A DNA stretch of 7,698 nucleotides from a bacterium (GTDB lineage: Bacteria; Patescibacteriota; Patescibacteriia; S139-126; S139-133), in assembly GCA_030429785.1 (NCBI GenBank), contig JAUIEQ010000036.1, forward strand, positions 1-7,698, read 5' to 3'. Positions 1 to 6,535 of the stretch are shown here, piece after piece. The translations under genes were made by a program, and so were the position numbers. A model generated the notes under the pieces. It saw nothing but the letters and a program-made list of their open reading frames with translations, made no database searches and was not told where the DNA came from. Each line of letters starts with the position of its first letter. Positions within the stretch are counted from its first letter, which is position 1.

Positions 1-145
1 CTATTTTTTTTTGAGATCGAGAAACAGCTGAAGATTTTTTCTTCACTTTAGTAGTTCGTTTGGCAACGACTTTTTTAGTAGTTTTGCTAGTACGAGAACG
101 AGCCGACGTCCGTGAGGTCGCGGTTGATTTTTTCTTTGGGGGCAT
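1..145 (-). CDS. Partial basic Lys/Ser/Thr-rich protein (N-terminal 48 residues)
   Basis: The reading frame opens at the ATG at 145-143 and is still open at the window edge; the TAG visible at 3-1 is in another frame, so the gene continues to the left. The 48 visible residues begin MPPKKKSTATSR and contain about 13 Lys, 5 Arg, 9 Ser and 8 Thr, with no acidic residue at all. Such a composition resembles the disordered tails of histone-H1-like or HU-tail proteins that bind nucleic acid, but it could also be a basic extension on a ribosomal or other protein. The start is chosen because an in-frame TAG lies six codons upstream and no other ATG intervenes. There is no Shine-Dalgarno, but a good promoter lies just upstream. 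No function is assigned; the reality of the gene is likely because of the promoter and long biased frame. Confidence 0.6.
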   Translation of the reverse strand, partial: MPPKKKSTATSRTSARSRTSKTTKKVVAKRTTKVKKKSSAVSRSQKKI

Positions 146-174
146 GGGTAAATATTGTATCTACTTACACACAT

Positions 175-204
175 ATTATACACAAAAATATTCATTTGAG
201 TAAA
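175..204 (-). promoter_or_regulatory. Promoter for the basic-tail gene
   Basis: On the minus strand a perfect TATAAT -10 box (180-175) is preceded, after an 18-base spacer, by TTTACT (204-199; four of six matches to TTGACA). Transcription would begin near 168, leaving a leader of about 23 bases before the ATG at 145. It lies in the 74-base gap after the stop of the last glycosyltransferase, where I see no terminator hairpin, so read-through from the glycan operon may add to expression. Confidence 0.55.
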
Positions 205-219
205 GCTAGCTATCCACTG

Positions 220-1338
220 CTATGACTGTAACAATGCGTGTAATTTTTGTAGACGTTTTTGAGAACTACTGCTCCACTGCTCGCTTACGAGTAAGCCTGC
301 TTTACGTAATGTATTGCTGACCACTGCATCATTTTCAAGCAGTGTCATTGCTTGGCATATCTGACCAAGATCATATGGATCAACCATAAGTGCAGCTCCT
401 TGAGCAACTTCAGGCAGTGATGCGGTATTGCTAATAATAACTGGACAATTGTTACTCATCGCTTCCAAAACTGGAAAACCAAAACCTTCGTACAGACTCA
501 CAAAGTATGTTGCGATTGCACCTTGGTATAACGAGAATTTTTCCGCATCAGTTACATAGCCAATATATTTGACTGAAGGAGTTGCTTGTATCCAACGAAG
601 TAGCGATTGATAGTATTTACTTTTGTGCCAACCTAGTCGTCCACAGAGCACTAAGTGTGCCGTACCCCCTTGTTGAAGATATATATCATACGCTTCACGT
701 AACGCTAGTATGTTTTTACGCGGATCAAATGTTCCAATATACAAAAAATACTTTTCTGAAATAGCTTTTAGATCAGTGTTGGTTGCTGACGTAGAATATG
801 CTACTAATGGCTCGATCACTTTGATGCGTTTTTTTGATATACCAAATGCAATCAAATCATTCTTTGTTTGCTCTGAAACCGCAATAATGCAGTGTGCGTT
901 GTAATAGAGTCGTTTTGGATTGATAAACCAATGCCACAGTCGACCTTTTTTCGAGTACAAATGGGGAAATAAATAAAAAGAAATATCATGACAAGTCACA
1001 TGTACGGTGGCTTTTTTGCTCATGCGTACAAAATTAAATTGCGGCATCCATATTGAATCTACATCAAGCAGTACATCAAGTCGAGTACCAAGACCAATCC
1101 ACCATAGAGAATTAATGATTTTGTTCGCTATTGTCAGGTGAAAAAACTCTACATTAGGATATTGTGTAAATGCTTGCCGTAGTTCTGCATGGCGGGCGTT
1201 TGTGATACCACTAACAAACAACACATATGTTGTTGTTTGGTCATGCTGCAGTAGTGCATGCAAAAGCGTTTGTGTGTACACACCAACCCCACTCAGTGGA
1301 ACATCTAGCAGACATCGTATATCAATCCCGATTCTCAT
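220..1338 (-). CDS. GT4-family glycosyltransferase (group 1), second of pair
   Basis: A 372-residue cytosolic or membrane-associated GT-B glycosyltransferase, predicted to transfer a sugar from a nucleotide-sugar donor to a growing lipid-linked glycan. The N-terminal Rossmann half opens with MRIGIDIRCL and the glycine-rich acceptor loop SGVGVYT (16-22). The C-terminal half, from about residue 198, begins with YIGTFDPRKN (200-209), the usual group 1 linker motif with the phosphate-contacting Arg/Lys. It holds the EX7E donor-binding motif, E284 and E292 in EGFGFPVLE, followed by a conserved PVI..N.ASLPEV segment (299-311). The length fits the family. Its first 17 bases overlap the end of the upstream glycosyltransferase, and no Shine-Dalgarno is present, so translation is probably coupled. 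The sugar and linkage cannot be told from sequence; a mannosyl- or rhamnosyltransferase is a common annotation for relatives. Confidence 0.9.
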   Translation of the reverse strand: MRIGIDIRCLLDVPLSGVGVYTQTLLHALLQHDQTTTYVLFVSGITNARHAELRQAFTQYPNVEFFHLTIANKIINSLWWIGLGTRLDVLLDVDSIWMPQFNFVRMSKKATVHVTCHDISFYLFPHLYSKKGRLWHWFINPKRLYYNAHCIIAVSEQTKNDLIAFGISKKRIKVIEPLVAYSTSATNTDLKAISEKYFLYIGTFDPRKNILALREAYDIYLQQGGTAHLVLCGRLGWHKSKYYQSLLRWIQATPSVKYIGYVTDAEKFSLYQGAIATYFVSLYEGFGFPVLEAMSNNCPVIISNTASLPEVAQGAALMVDPYDLGQICQAMTLLENDAVVSNTLRKAGLLVSEQWSSSSQKRLQKLHALLQS

Positions 1339-2434
1339 AGTTATGATGATTAACTAGTAACGTATGTATGTAGTCATCAAGCGTTGCTTTAAACTTCTCC
1401 ATTGAAAACGTGGTTGCATGAGCGCGAATTTTTGCTTGATCAAAAACAGTTTCATCAAAAGTAATAATAGTAGTAGCAAGCGTTTCCCAATCCTGCTTAT
1501 CAAATAAGACCCCAGTTACCTGTGGTATAACCGTTTCTCGTGCACCGCCACCATCATACGCAATAACTGGTCGACCTGATGCCATTGCTTCTAGTACTGT
1601 AATGCCAAAATCTTCTTCCTGAGGATGTAGAAAAGCACGACATTCAGCAAGTAGCTTTTTACGAGTAGCATCATTCACGCGTCCAACAAACTCAATAGTT
1701 GGTCCGGCTAGGGCGCGAAGTCGTTTTTCATCAGCTCCTGTGCCAATTATTTTAAGCGGCATAGCTAGCTTATTAAAAGCTTCTATAGCGATGTCAAATC
1801 GTTTGTACGGACGGAATCTTCCCATCGCCAAAAAGTAGTCTTTTGTTACATGACTCGGTGCAAAGTTCTGTGGTTCGATAGCAGGATGCAAAACGTACGA
1901 ATCTCGATTGTAGTATTTTTTGATGCGGTGCTTAACTACCTGAGAGTTAGCAATAAAAAAGTCAACCCGTTGCGCTGCTTGATAATCCCACATACGAAGT
2001 CTGGTTAAAAAAAGCGGGAGTAGTTTTTTGACGACATTAGGTTTGCGAAGTTCATCAGTGTATCCTTGGGCGTAGTTCCACAAGAAGCGTGCCGGCGTAT
2101 GACAGTAACAAATATGAATAGCCTGTGGCGCTGTGATAACACCTTTGGCAAATGAAGAGTCTGAAGAGATAACTACATCGTATTCAGAAAGATCTAAATG
2201 TTCTACTGCTTGTGGCATGATTGGGAGATACCACTCAAACAGCTTATGAGCTAACGGTAGTCTTGCAATGAATGATGACGTCACACGAGCATATTTAAAT
2301 CCAGGATGTACTGACTCAGCATCAAACATTAGTGTAAATAAATCAGCCTGAGGGAATATTTCTGTCATAGCCAAAAAAACGTTCTCCGCCCCTCCCCATT
2401 GATTCAAATGATCATGAACTAGGGCTATTTTCAT
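1322..2434 (-). CDS. GT4-family glycosyltransferase (group 1), first of pair
   Basis: A 370-residue GT-B enzyme of the group 1 (GT4) type. It starts MKIALVHDHLNQWGGAE, where G14-G15 form the N-terminal glycine-rich loop. It also has the CYCHTPARFLWNY segment (109-121) typical of the WbaZ-like mannosyltransferase branch. The donor domain begins with MGRFRPYKRFD (204-214; R206, K211) and continues through GTGADEKRLR and FVGRV to the EX7E pair E274/E282 in EDFGITVLE, then SGRPVIAYDGGGARE (286-300). It probably adds a sugar to the product of the phosphoglycosyl transferase encoded six bases upstream. It ends in a TGA, 17 bases inside the next glycosyltransferase gene. No Shine-Dalgarno precedes the ATG. 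Donor and acceptor are unknown; the WbaZ-like label is inferred from motif memory only. Confidence 0.9.
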   Translation of the reverse strand: MKIALVHDHLNQWGGAENVFLAMTEIFPQADLFTLMFDAESVHPGFKYARVTSSFIARLPLAHKLFEWYLPIMPQAVEHLDLSEYDVVISSDSSFAKGVITAPQAIHICYCHTPARFLWNYAQGYTDELRKPNVVKKLLPLFLTRLRMWDYQAAQRVDFFIANSQVVKHRIKKYYNRDSYVLHPAIEPQNFAPSHVTKDYFLAMGRFRPYKRFDIAIEAFNKLAMPLKIIGTGADEKRLRALAGPTIEFVGRVNDATRKKLLAECRAFLHPQEEDFGITVLEAMASGRPVIAYDGGGARETVIPQVTGVLFDKQDWETLATTIITFDETVFDQAKIRAHATTFSMEKFKATLDDYIHTLLVNHHNYENRD

Positions 2435-2440
2435 ATAGGC

Positions 2441-3859
2441 TTATGAGTTTTCTCTGGTTTTGAATAAAGTAAATGGTGTTTTGAGGATAACATACAGATC
2501 GCCTAACAGCGACCAATTCTCAATATATACTGTATCAAGACGCAGCTCTTCGGCAACATCAAGATCAGATCGTCCTGAAATTTGCGCTAGACCAGTAATG
2601 CCTGGCTTGATTGTCTGGACGCGTTGATGGTTTTTTGGGAATTGCACAACCTCTCGTTCTTGATGTGGTCTTGGTCCAACCAAGCTCATATTACCGATAA
2701 GTACATTAAACAATTGCGGCAGCTCATCTAAGCTTAGTTTTTCCAACCATGTACCAACACGAGTTTTGCGAGGATCATTTACAATTTTATATAATCCTCC
2801 TTGGCGCTTGTTTTGCTTAGCGATCAAATCAGCTTCAGCGCGAGCTGCTACACCTTCTGTATCATATGCAGTGCCTGTACAATACTCAAGTTTGAGATAA
2901 CGAAATTTAAACACATTGAATAAGGTGCCGTTTTTACCAACTCGTTCATTTTTGTAAATAATTGGAAAACCACTATCAAGCAGGATGGCTATAGCAATGA
3001 TCACCATCAGAGGGCCGAGTATGATAATACCGAGTAGTGAAAAAACAAGATCAAACATTCGCTTATAAATTCTTCCCCAGCCTTCAAGTTTTGTTTTTTT
3101 GATACTCACAACCGGAACCCCAGCAAAGGTGTGCATGACCACATTGTGTGACTGTGCGTCAAAAATATCAGCTGTATAATGAAAATCAATGTGGTGTTGT
3201 ATGCAAAAATCATGAACAGCAACGCGGGTATTTCTATCAATACTTGGATCGGTCATGATAATAGCGTCGATGTGATTATGTTTCAATAATTCAGAAAGAA
3301 CCACCTCATCAAAATCAGCATATGCTTTGATAACAGAGAATTCCCACACAAGATGATCTGCTATTGCTTGTTGCAGTACTTGGTGCGTAGTGCTGGTGCC
3401 AATCAGCACAACTGCAGTTGTCCCAATATTGTGTTTGAGTAATTGGATTCTAATGATGCGCAAAATAATACGACCTACCAACACAAATATAATTGCAAAA
3501 ATCCAAGCAACTAACAAAATAAATCGAGATGAAAATAACTCACGAGACCAGAACAAAAACGTAATAATACCAAGAAACCCAAGACTGCAGCCAACAAATA
3601 TGCGCAAAAACTCACGAGTTATACGGCTGTTATACGTGTGGGTGTACATACCTGATAGCGCAAAAATCACAATCCATGCAAGTGCTACCACGAGCACCAA
3701 TCCCAAAAAATACCCTTGGGACAAATCAAAAATAACAGGCCGAACATCCTGTACGATTCGAGTATATCGCACAGCATACGCAGCAAGTCCGGCTGCGATC
3801 AGCATTGTATAATCCACAAAAACAGCAATGATTCCTAAAACAAGATGAACTTTTTTCAT
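2441..3859 (-). CDS. Polyprenyl-phosphate phosphoglycosyl transferase (WbaP/WcaJ-type sugar transferase)
   Basis: A 472-residue membrane enzyme expected to move a sugar-1-phosphate from a nucleotide sugar to undecaprenyl phosphate, the first step of a surface glycan. About four hydrophobic segments (near 5-30, 50-70, 88-104 and 112-136) form the N-terminal part, followed by a cytosolic nucleotide-binding-like region (about 147-250, starting TTAVVLIGTS). The catalytic bacterial sugar-transferase domain follows: KRMFDLVFS (266-274), a hydrophobic re-entrant segment (269-294), NERVGKNG (304-311), FKFR (317-320), the Asp-Glu dyad D378-E379 in SLDELPQLFNV, NMSLVGPRP (390-398) and KPGITGLAQISGR (418-430). 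The dyad is inferred by analogy to Campylobacter PglC. Length is normal for the large polyprenyl type. After FKFR the sequence reads YLKLEYCTG rather than the common S/TM. It heads a three-gene run with two glycosyltransferases. No Shine-Dalgarno is seen; the leader may be very short. Confidence 0.93.
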   Translation of the reverse strand: MKKVHLVLGIIAVFVDYTMLIAAGLAAYAVRYTRIVQDVRPVIFDLSQGYFLGLVLVVALAWIVIFALSGMYTHTYNSRITREFLRIFVGCSLGFLGIITFLFWSRELFSSRFILLVAWIFAIIFVLVGRIILRIIRIQLLKHNIGTTAVVLIGTSTTHQVLQQAIADHLVWEFSVIKAYADFDEVVLSELLKHNHIDAIIMTDPSIDRNTRVAVHDFCIQHHIDFHYTADIFDAQSHNVVMHTFAGVPVVSIKKTKLEGWGRIYKRMFDLVFSLLGIIILGPLMVIIAIAILLDSGFPIIYKNERVGKNGTLFNVFKFRYLKLEYCTGTAYDTEGVAARAEADLIAKQNKRQGGLYKIVNDPRKTRVGTWLEKLSLDELPQLFNVLIGNMSLVGPRPHQEREVVQFPKNHQRVQTIKPGITGLAQISGRSDLDVAEELRLDTVYIENWSLLGDLYVILKTPFTLFKTRENS

Positions 3860-3867
3860 ACTTTCAT

Positions 3868-3889
3868 ATATTATTCGCGTGTATTAGTA
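3868..3889 (-). promoter_or_regulatory. Possible weak promoter for the glycan operon
   Basis: Between the rnpB terminator and the sugar-transferase ATG the minus strand has overlapping -10-like boxes, TAATAT (3873-3868) and AATAAT (3875-3870). The only -35 candidate is TTAGTA (3889-3884), which is poor and lies 17 nt before the upstream of these boxes... a three-of-six match. If real, transcription would begin only a few bases before the ATG at 3859. It is proposed mainly because the operon sits just behind a terminator and needs a promoter. Confidence 0.3.
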
Positions 3890-3898
3890 GTGTACTAA
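3884..3898. repeat. Short inverted repeat upstream of glycan operon
   Basis: TTAGTA and TACTAA form a perfect 6-base inverted repeat around a 3-base centre (GTG), overlapping the proposed -35 region of the sugar-transferase promoter. A third TTAGTA copy lies at 3909-3914. It could be an operator, but arms this short occur by chance in AT-rich DNA. Confidence 0.3.
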
Positions 3899-3921
3899 CT
3901 TAGGTGGTTTTAGTAAATACA

Positions 3922-3952
3922 TAACAAAAACCCCGTCAATTAGGGGTTTGTG
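3922..3952 (-). terminator. Intrinsic terminator of rnpB
   Basis: Read on the minus strand, AAACCCC and GGGGTTT form a seven-pair stem around an eight-base loop (+ strand arms 3928-3934 and 3943-3949), with two more possible pairs beyond a mismatch, and the descending arm runs into TTTTT. There is no T run on the plus strand, so it acts leftwards. It begins immediately after the 3' strand of the RNase P RNA P1 helix and would separate rnpB from the glycan operon. Confidence 0.85.
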
Positions 3953-3953
3953 T

Positions 3954-4345
3954 GCTACTAAAAATTATAAGCCGAATTCTGTTTTTCGTCTAAAATGACG
4001 AAACGATGATTATCTATCTAGGACTATTGTTACCAATAGCCTCAAGCTGCCTACCTAATTTGGCATTGCACTGGCTAGAAGTTTACCTCCTCTTCCCTGT
4101 CACCAAGGAAGCGCGTTGCGTCACTACACAACGTTTTCACACTTGTCACATGAAAGTCGTACGATCTCCACGTAAAGTAATATTCTCTGCTGCACTTGTC
4201 CTCACACGCATGTCGCCATGTATGCGGGTGGGCGTTACCCATTAGCCACTCTATTATTGCATTGTGAACAATGCTACCCGAGCCAAGTATAGTGTTCGGA
4301 CTTTCCTCTCCGACTTAGTCGGAGCAATCATCAATGTTTAATAGC
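3954..4345 (-). ncRNA. rnpB: RNase P RNA (bacterial, type-A-like, reduced)
   Basis: This is the catalytic RNA that trims the 5' leader from pre-tRNAs. The conserved 5' core GAGGAAAGTCCGAAC (4308-4294) pairs with the 3' core ACAGAATTCGGCTTA (3982-3968) to form P4, including the bulged U. P1 pairs 4345-4337 with 3962-3954, and P2 pairs 4332-4325 with 4012-4005. P3 is a 7-pair hairpin with a UAA loop (4324-4308). AGTGCAGCAGAGA (4196-4184) and GAGGTAAACTTC (4089-4078) match conserved segments of the E. coli RNA. P15 (4065-4048) carries a loop with the GGU (4055-4053) that binds the tRNA CCA end. P18 (4039-4024) has a GUAA tetraloop, and a P19-like hairpin lies at 4003-3984. P16/P17 are missing. 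An extra hairpin at 4274-4259 lies after the 5' core. Ends are set from P1, the promoter and the terminator, giving about 392 nt. Confidence 0.96.
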
Positions 4346-4351
4346 CTGTGT

Positions 4352-4380
4352 AGTATATCACAAAAAAGCATTTTGGTCAA
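4352..4380 (-). promoter_or_regulatory. rnpB promoter
   Basis: TTGACC (4380-4375) and TATACT (4357-4352) stand 17 bases apart on the minus strand, each one base from consensus. The predicted start, about seven bases past the -10 box, is 4345, exactly the first pair of the P1 helix. The box cluster fits in the 48 bases between the rnhA stop and rnpB, so the RNA is transcribed on its own as well as by possible read-through from rnhA, after which I see no terminator. Confidence 0.85.
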
Positions 4381-4393
4381 TAAATAACCAACA

Positions 4394-4804
4394 CTACACT
4401 TCATCAAGAGCTTGATTAACCAATGCATCTGCTAGTTTGTTTTGTGCGCGAGGTATGTGCTCAAAACTCACTGCTGTAAACTGTTGCTGCAGGTTCCAAA
4501 TGCGAATAAAGATTTTTCCCAAGTCTTTATTTTTGACTTTGTATTCTTTGTTGAGTTGCTTAACAACCAGTTCACTATCAAGAAAAAAATGAATCGAATG
4601 CGGTTGCAAATCTTTGACTAGCTCGAGCGCCCGAAGCACTGCGGTGTACTCAGCAATATTATTTGTTGCCTCACCAATATATTCTTTGTGTTGCATGATC
4701 ATTTCTTGATCTTGGTTGTATACGACAACGCCAATGCCTGCAGGACCTGGATTGCCTCGAGCTCCGCCATCGGTATAAATTGTCAGGTGTAATTCACTGC
4801 TCAT
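4394..4804 (-). CDS. rnhA: Ribonuclease HI family protein
   Basis: A 136-residue RNase H-fold enzyme predicted to cut the RNA strand of RNA-DNA hybrids (R-loops, replication primers) with two metal ions. All four acidic residues are present: D12 in YTDGGARGNPG, E52 in NNIAEYTA, D76 in FFLDSELV and D126 in NKLADALVN. H116 lies ten residues before D126, the same spacing as the catalytic His and Asp of E. coli RNase HI. The stretch from D76 to H116 is about 14 residues shorter than in the E. coli enzyme, so the basic handle loop seems absent, as in the short Bacillus/archaeal-like RNase H proteins. Its ATG overlaps the recJ stop as ATGA, suggesting translational coupling; no Shine-Dalgarno is seen. 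Pairing with RecJ suggests joint removal of hybrids or primers, which is inference. Confidence 0.92.
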   Translation of the reverse strand: MSSELHLTIYTDGGARGNPGPAGIGVVVYNQDQEMIMQHKEYIGEATNNIAEYTAVLRALELVKDLQPHSIHFFLDSELVVKQLNKEYKVKNKDLGKIFIRIWNLQQQFTAVSFEHIPRAQNKLADALVNQALDEV

Positions 4805-6531
4805 ACAGTTTGCTTTTGTAAATCTTGTATAAATAGTTGAATGTCGCGATTACCATTCCATTCATTGATTTCCAACTCATATACTATATCAATTACATCA
4901 CCAAACGTTAAGACACTTCCCCATTCCTTCCCAAAACCAAATGCTATTGCTTGTAATGCCGTACCATTCTTGTCTGTAATTGATAGCTTGAGATGCTGAC
5001 CACTTGTACCAACAGTACGCAATGACTGAATGTGCACATCGCGTGTGACAAATCGAGGCTTTGGAGCTTGTTCACCAAATGGCGCGAACTGCTCAACGTA
5101 CTCGAGCAATTCCCAATTAATACTGTGTAACGGAATTGCTGCATCAATAGAGAGAATCGGATCTAGCATTGCTTCTGTAATATGAGCCGCGGCATATTCT
5201 TGCATGGCCTGTTGAAAAGACTGCATTGCTGCTTTGTTGGTGAGGGTGAAGCCACATGCTTGTTCGTGACCGCCGTACTGTTTGAGCGAATCTTTGGCTG
5301 CATCAAGAGCTGTGGTTATATTAAATCCAGCAATGCTTCGACCAGACCCTTTGATCGTATCTTCATAATCCGTCATAACCAGTGATGGTCGATTAAACTT
5401 TTCCACCAAACGACTAGCGACAAGACCAGCAATCCCAATGTTCCAATCAGGCTCATATGCGCATGTTATCATCGCGCCATCTGCAACTTGTTGCTGTGCT
5501 TGCGCTTCTGCTGACTTTACATACTCTGCCGTAACACTTTGTCGCGTTGTATTGTAGTGTTGTATTTGCTGTACTTTGGTTTGTGCTTCGGTATAGGTTG
5601 GTGTTGTGAGTAGTTCAAATGCCTGATATGCATGTTCCATTCTACCAGCTGCATTGATGCGAGGAGCCAATGCAAATCCGATATGACGTTCAGTAACTTC
5701 ATTTGGCTTCACCCCAGCTATATGCAACAATGCTTGCAATCCAGGTCGTTTTGTTTTGTTGAGAACCATCAGACCGTATTTGACTAACACACGATTTTCG
5801 CCAAGCAGCGGAACACAGTCAGCAACTGTTGCTATAGCAACTAGGTCAAGATACCATTTTTCTACACCCTCTGACTGCTTCCAATCAGGTCGGTTGTTTT
5901 GAGCATAGTGCATTAGTCCTTGAATCACCTTAAAGGCCATACCAACGGCTGCAAGGTTTTTGGTTGGATATGTTTCGTTTGCAAATGCGCAATTCAAGAG
6001 CGCGTATGCATCTGGTTTTTCAGCTGGCTCATGATGATGGTCTATAATAATTGTATCCGCACCAGCTTCACGAAGTTTTGTTACTTCATGCACATTTGTT
6101 GTGCCACAATCAACTGTGATAACAAGCGTTGGTTTGTGCGCGAGTATATGCGGAATAGTTTTGGCATTCAATCCATACCCTTCCTTGGTTCTGTGTGGAA
6201 GAACAACATGTACAGTTGCGCCATGTTGTTGCAAAAAATCAGTCATAATAGTACTGGAACAAACACCATCAGCATCATAATCTCCGTACACAACAATTGT
6301 TTCTTGAGTATCTATTGCGCTCCATATTCGCTCAACCGCTTTTTGCATATCTCGAAACAAAAACGGGTCATACACGTGTTTAGTATAATCAGGTGACAAA
6401 AAAAGCTCGATCGCTTCGTGCGTTTCAAGCCCCCTGTTGTATAGCAACTGCAATATAATGGTGTTGTGATTTGGAAATTGTCCAAGCCATTCATGCGGCG
6501 CACTCGGTTTCACTTCCCAGCGTTTACTCAT
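4801..6531 (-). CDS. recJ: Single-stranded-DNA-specific 5'-3' exonuclease RecJ
   Basis: A 576-residue DHH-family exonuclease, the normal full length for RecJ, which degrades single-stranded DNA 5' to 3' in recombinational and mismatch repair. The metal-binding motifs are intact: VVYGDYDADGV (80-90; D84, D86, D88), VITVDCGT (D141), IIIDHHH (D164-H165-H166) and ATVADCVPLLG (D238). APRINAAGRM (289-298) closes the DHH core. The DHHA1 domain holds GIAGLVASRL (366-375), GSGRS (395-399) and GGHEQACGF (420-428), where a Cys replaces the commoner Ala. The C-terminal part (about 455-576, including FAPFGEQAP) is the OB-like DNA-binding domain. The ATG at 6531 lies four bases after the kinase stop; TGA ends it inside the rnhA start. 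No Shine-Dalgarno is visible, so translation probably relies on coupling to the upstream gene. Confidence 0.97.
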   Translation of the reverse strand: MSKRWEVKPSAPHEWLGQFPNHNTIILQLLYNRGLETHEAIELFLSPDYTKHVYDPFLFRDMQKAVERIWSAIDTQETIVVYGDYDADGVCSSTIMTDFLQQHGATVHVVLPHRTKEGYGLNAKTIPHILAHKPTLVITVDCGTTNVHEVTKLREAGADTIIIDHHHEPAEKPDAYALLNCAFANETYPTKNLAAVGMAFKVIQGLMHYAQNNRPDWKQSEGVEKWYLDLVAIATVADCVPLLGENRVLVKYGLMVLNKTKRPGLQALLHIAGVKPNEVTERHIGFALAPRINAAGRMEHAYQAFELLTTPTYTEAQTKVQQIQHYNTTRQSVTAEYVKSAEAQAQQQVADGAMITCAYEPDWNIGIAGLVASRLVEKFNRPSLVMTDYEDTIKGSGRSIAGFNITTALDAAKDSLKQYGGHEQACGFTLTNKAAMQSFQQAMQEYAAAHITEAMLDPILSIDAAIPLHSINWELLEYVEQFAPFGEQAPKPRFVTRDVHIQSLRTVGTSGQHLKLSITDKNGTALQAIAFGFGKEWGSVLTFGDVIDIVYELEINEWNGNRDIQLFIQDLQKQTV

Positions 6532-6535
6532 GTTT

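Noticed and set aside
1..3. TAG read as the stop of the basic-tail gene
   Set aside because: From the ATG at 145 the codons end at position 2, so this TAG is out of frame and the gene runs off the window.
204..211. AGCTAGCT palindrome before the basic-tail promoter
   Set aside because: It is a perfect 8-base palindrome but too short, with no T run and no second copy, to call a terminator or operator.
3390..3812. 140-residue open frame on the plus strand
   Set aside because: It is antisense to the membrane part of the sugar transferase, low-complexity Asn/Thr/Ile-rich, with no start signal.
4048..4065. Apparent loss of the whole P15/L15 tRNA-CCA binding arm in the RNase P RNA
   Set aside because: Closer reading shows a short TGCC/GGCA stem with the AGGU loop kept, as in B. 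subtilis; only the P16/P17 extension is missing.
4006..4245. 79-residue open frame on the plus strand
   Set aside because: It lies entirely antisense to the RNase P RNA, whose conserved core explains the sequence; it has no promoter or Shine-Dalgarno.
5920..6396. 158-residue open frame on the plus strand
   Set aside because: It is antisense to the conserved catalytic half of recJ and its Cys/His/Ile-rich translation looks like a shadow frame, not a protein.
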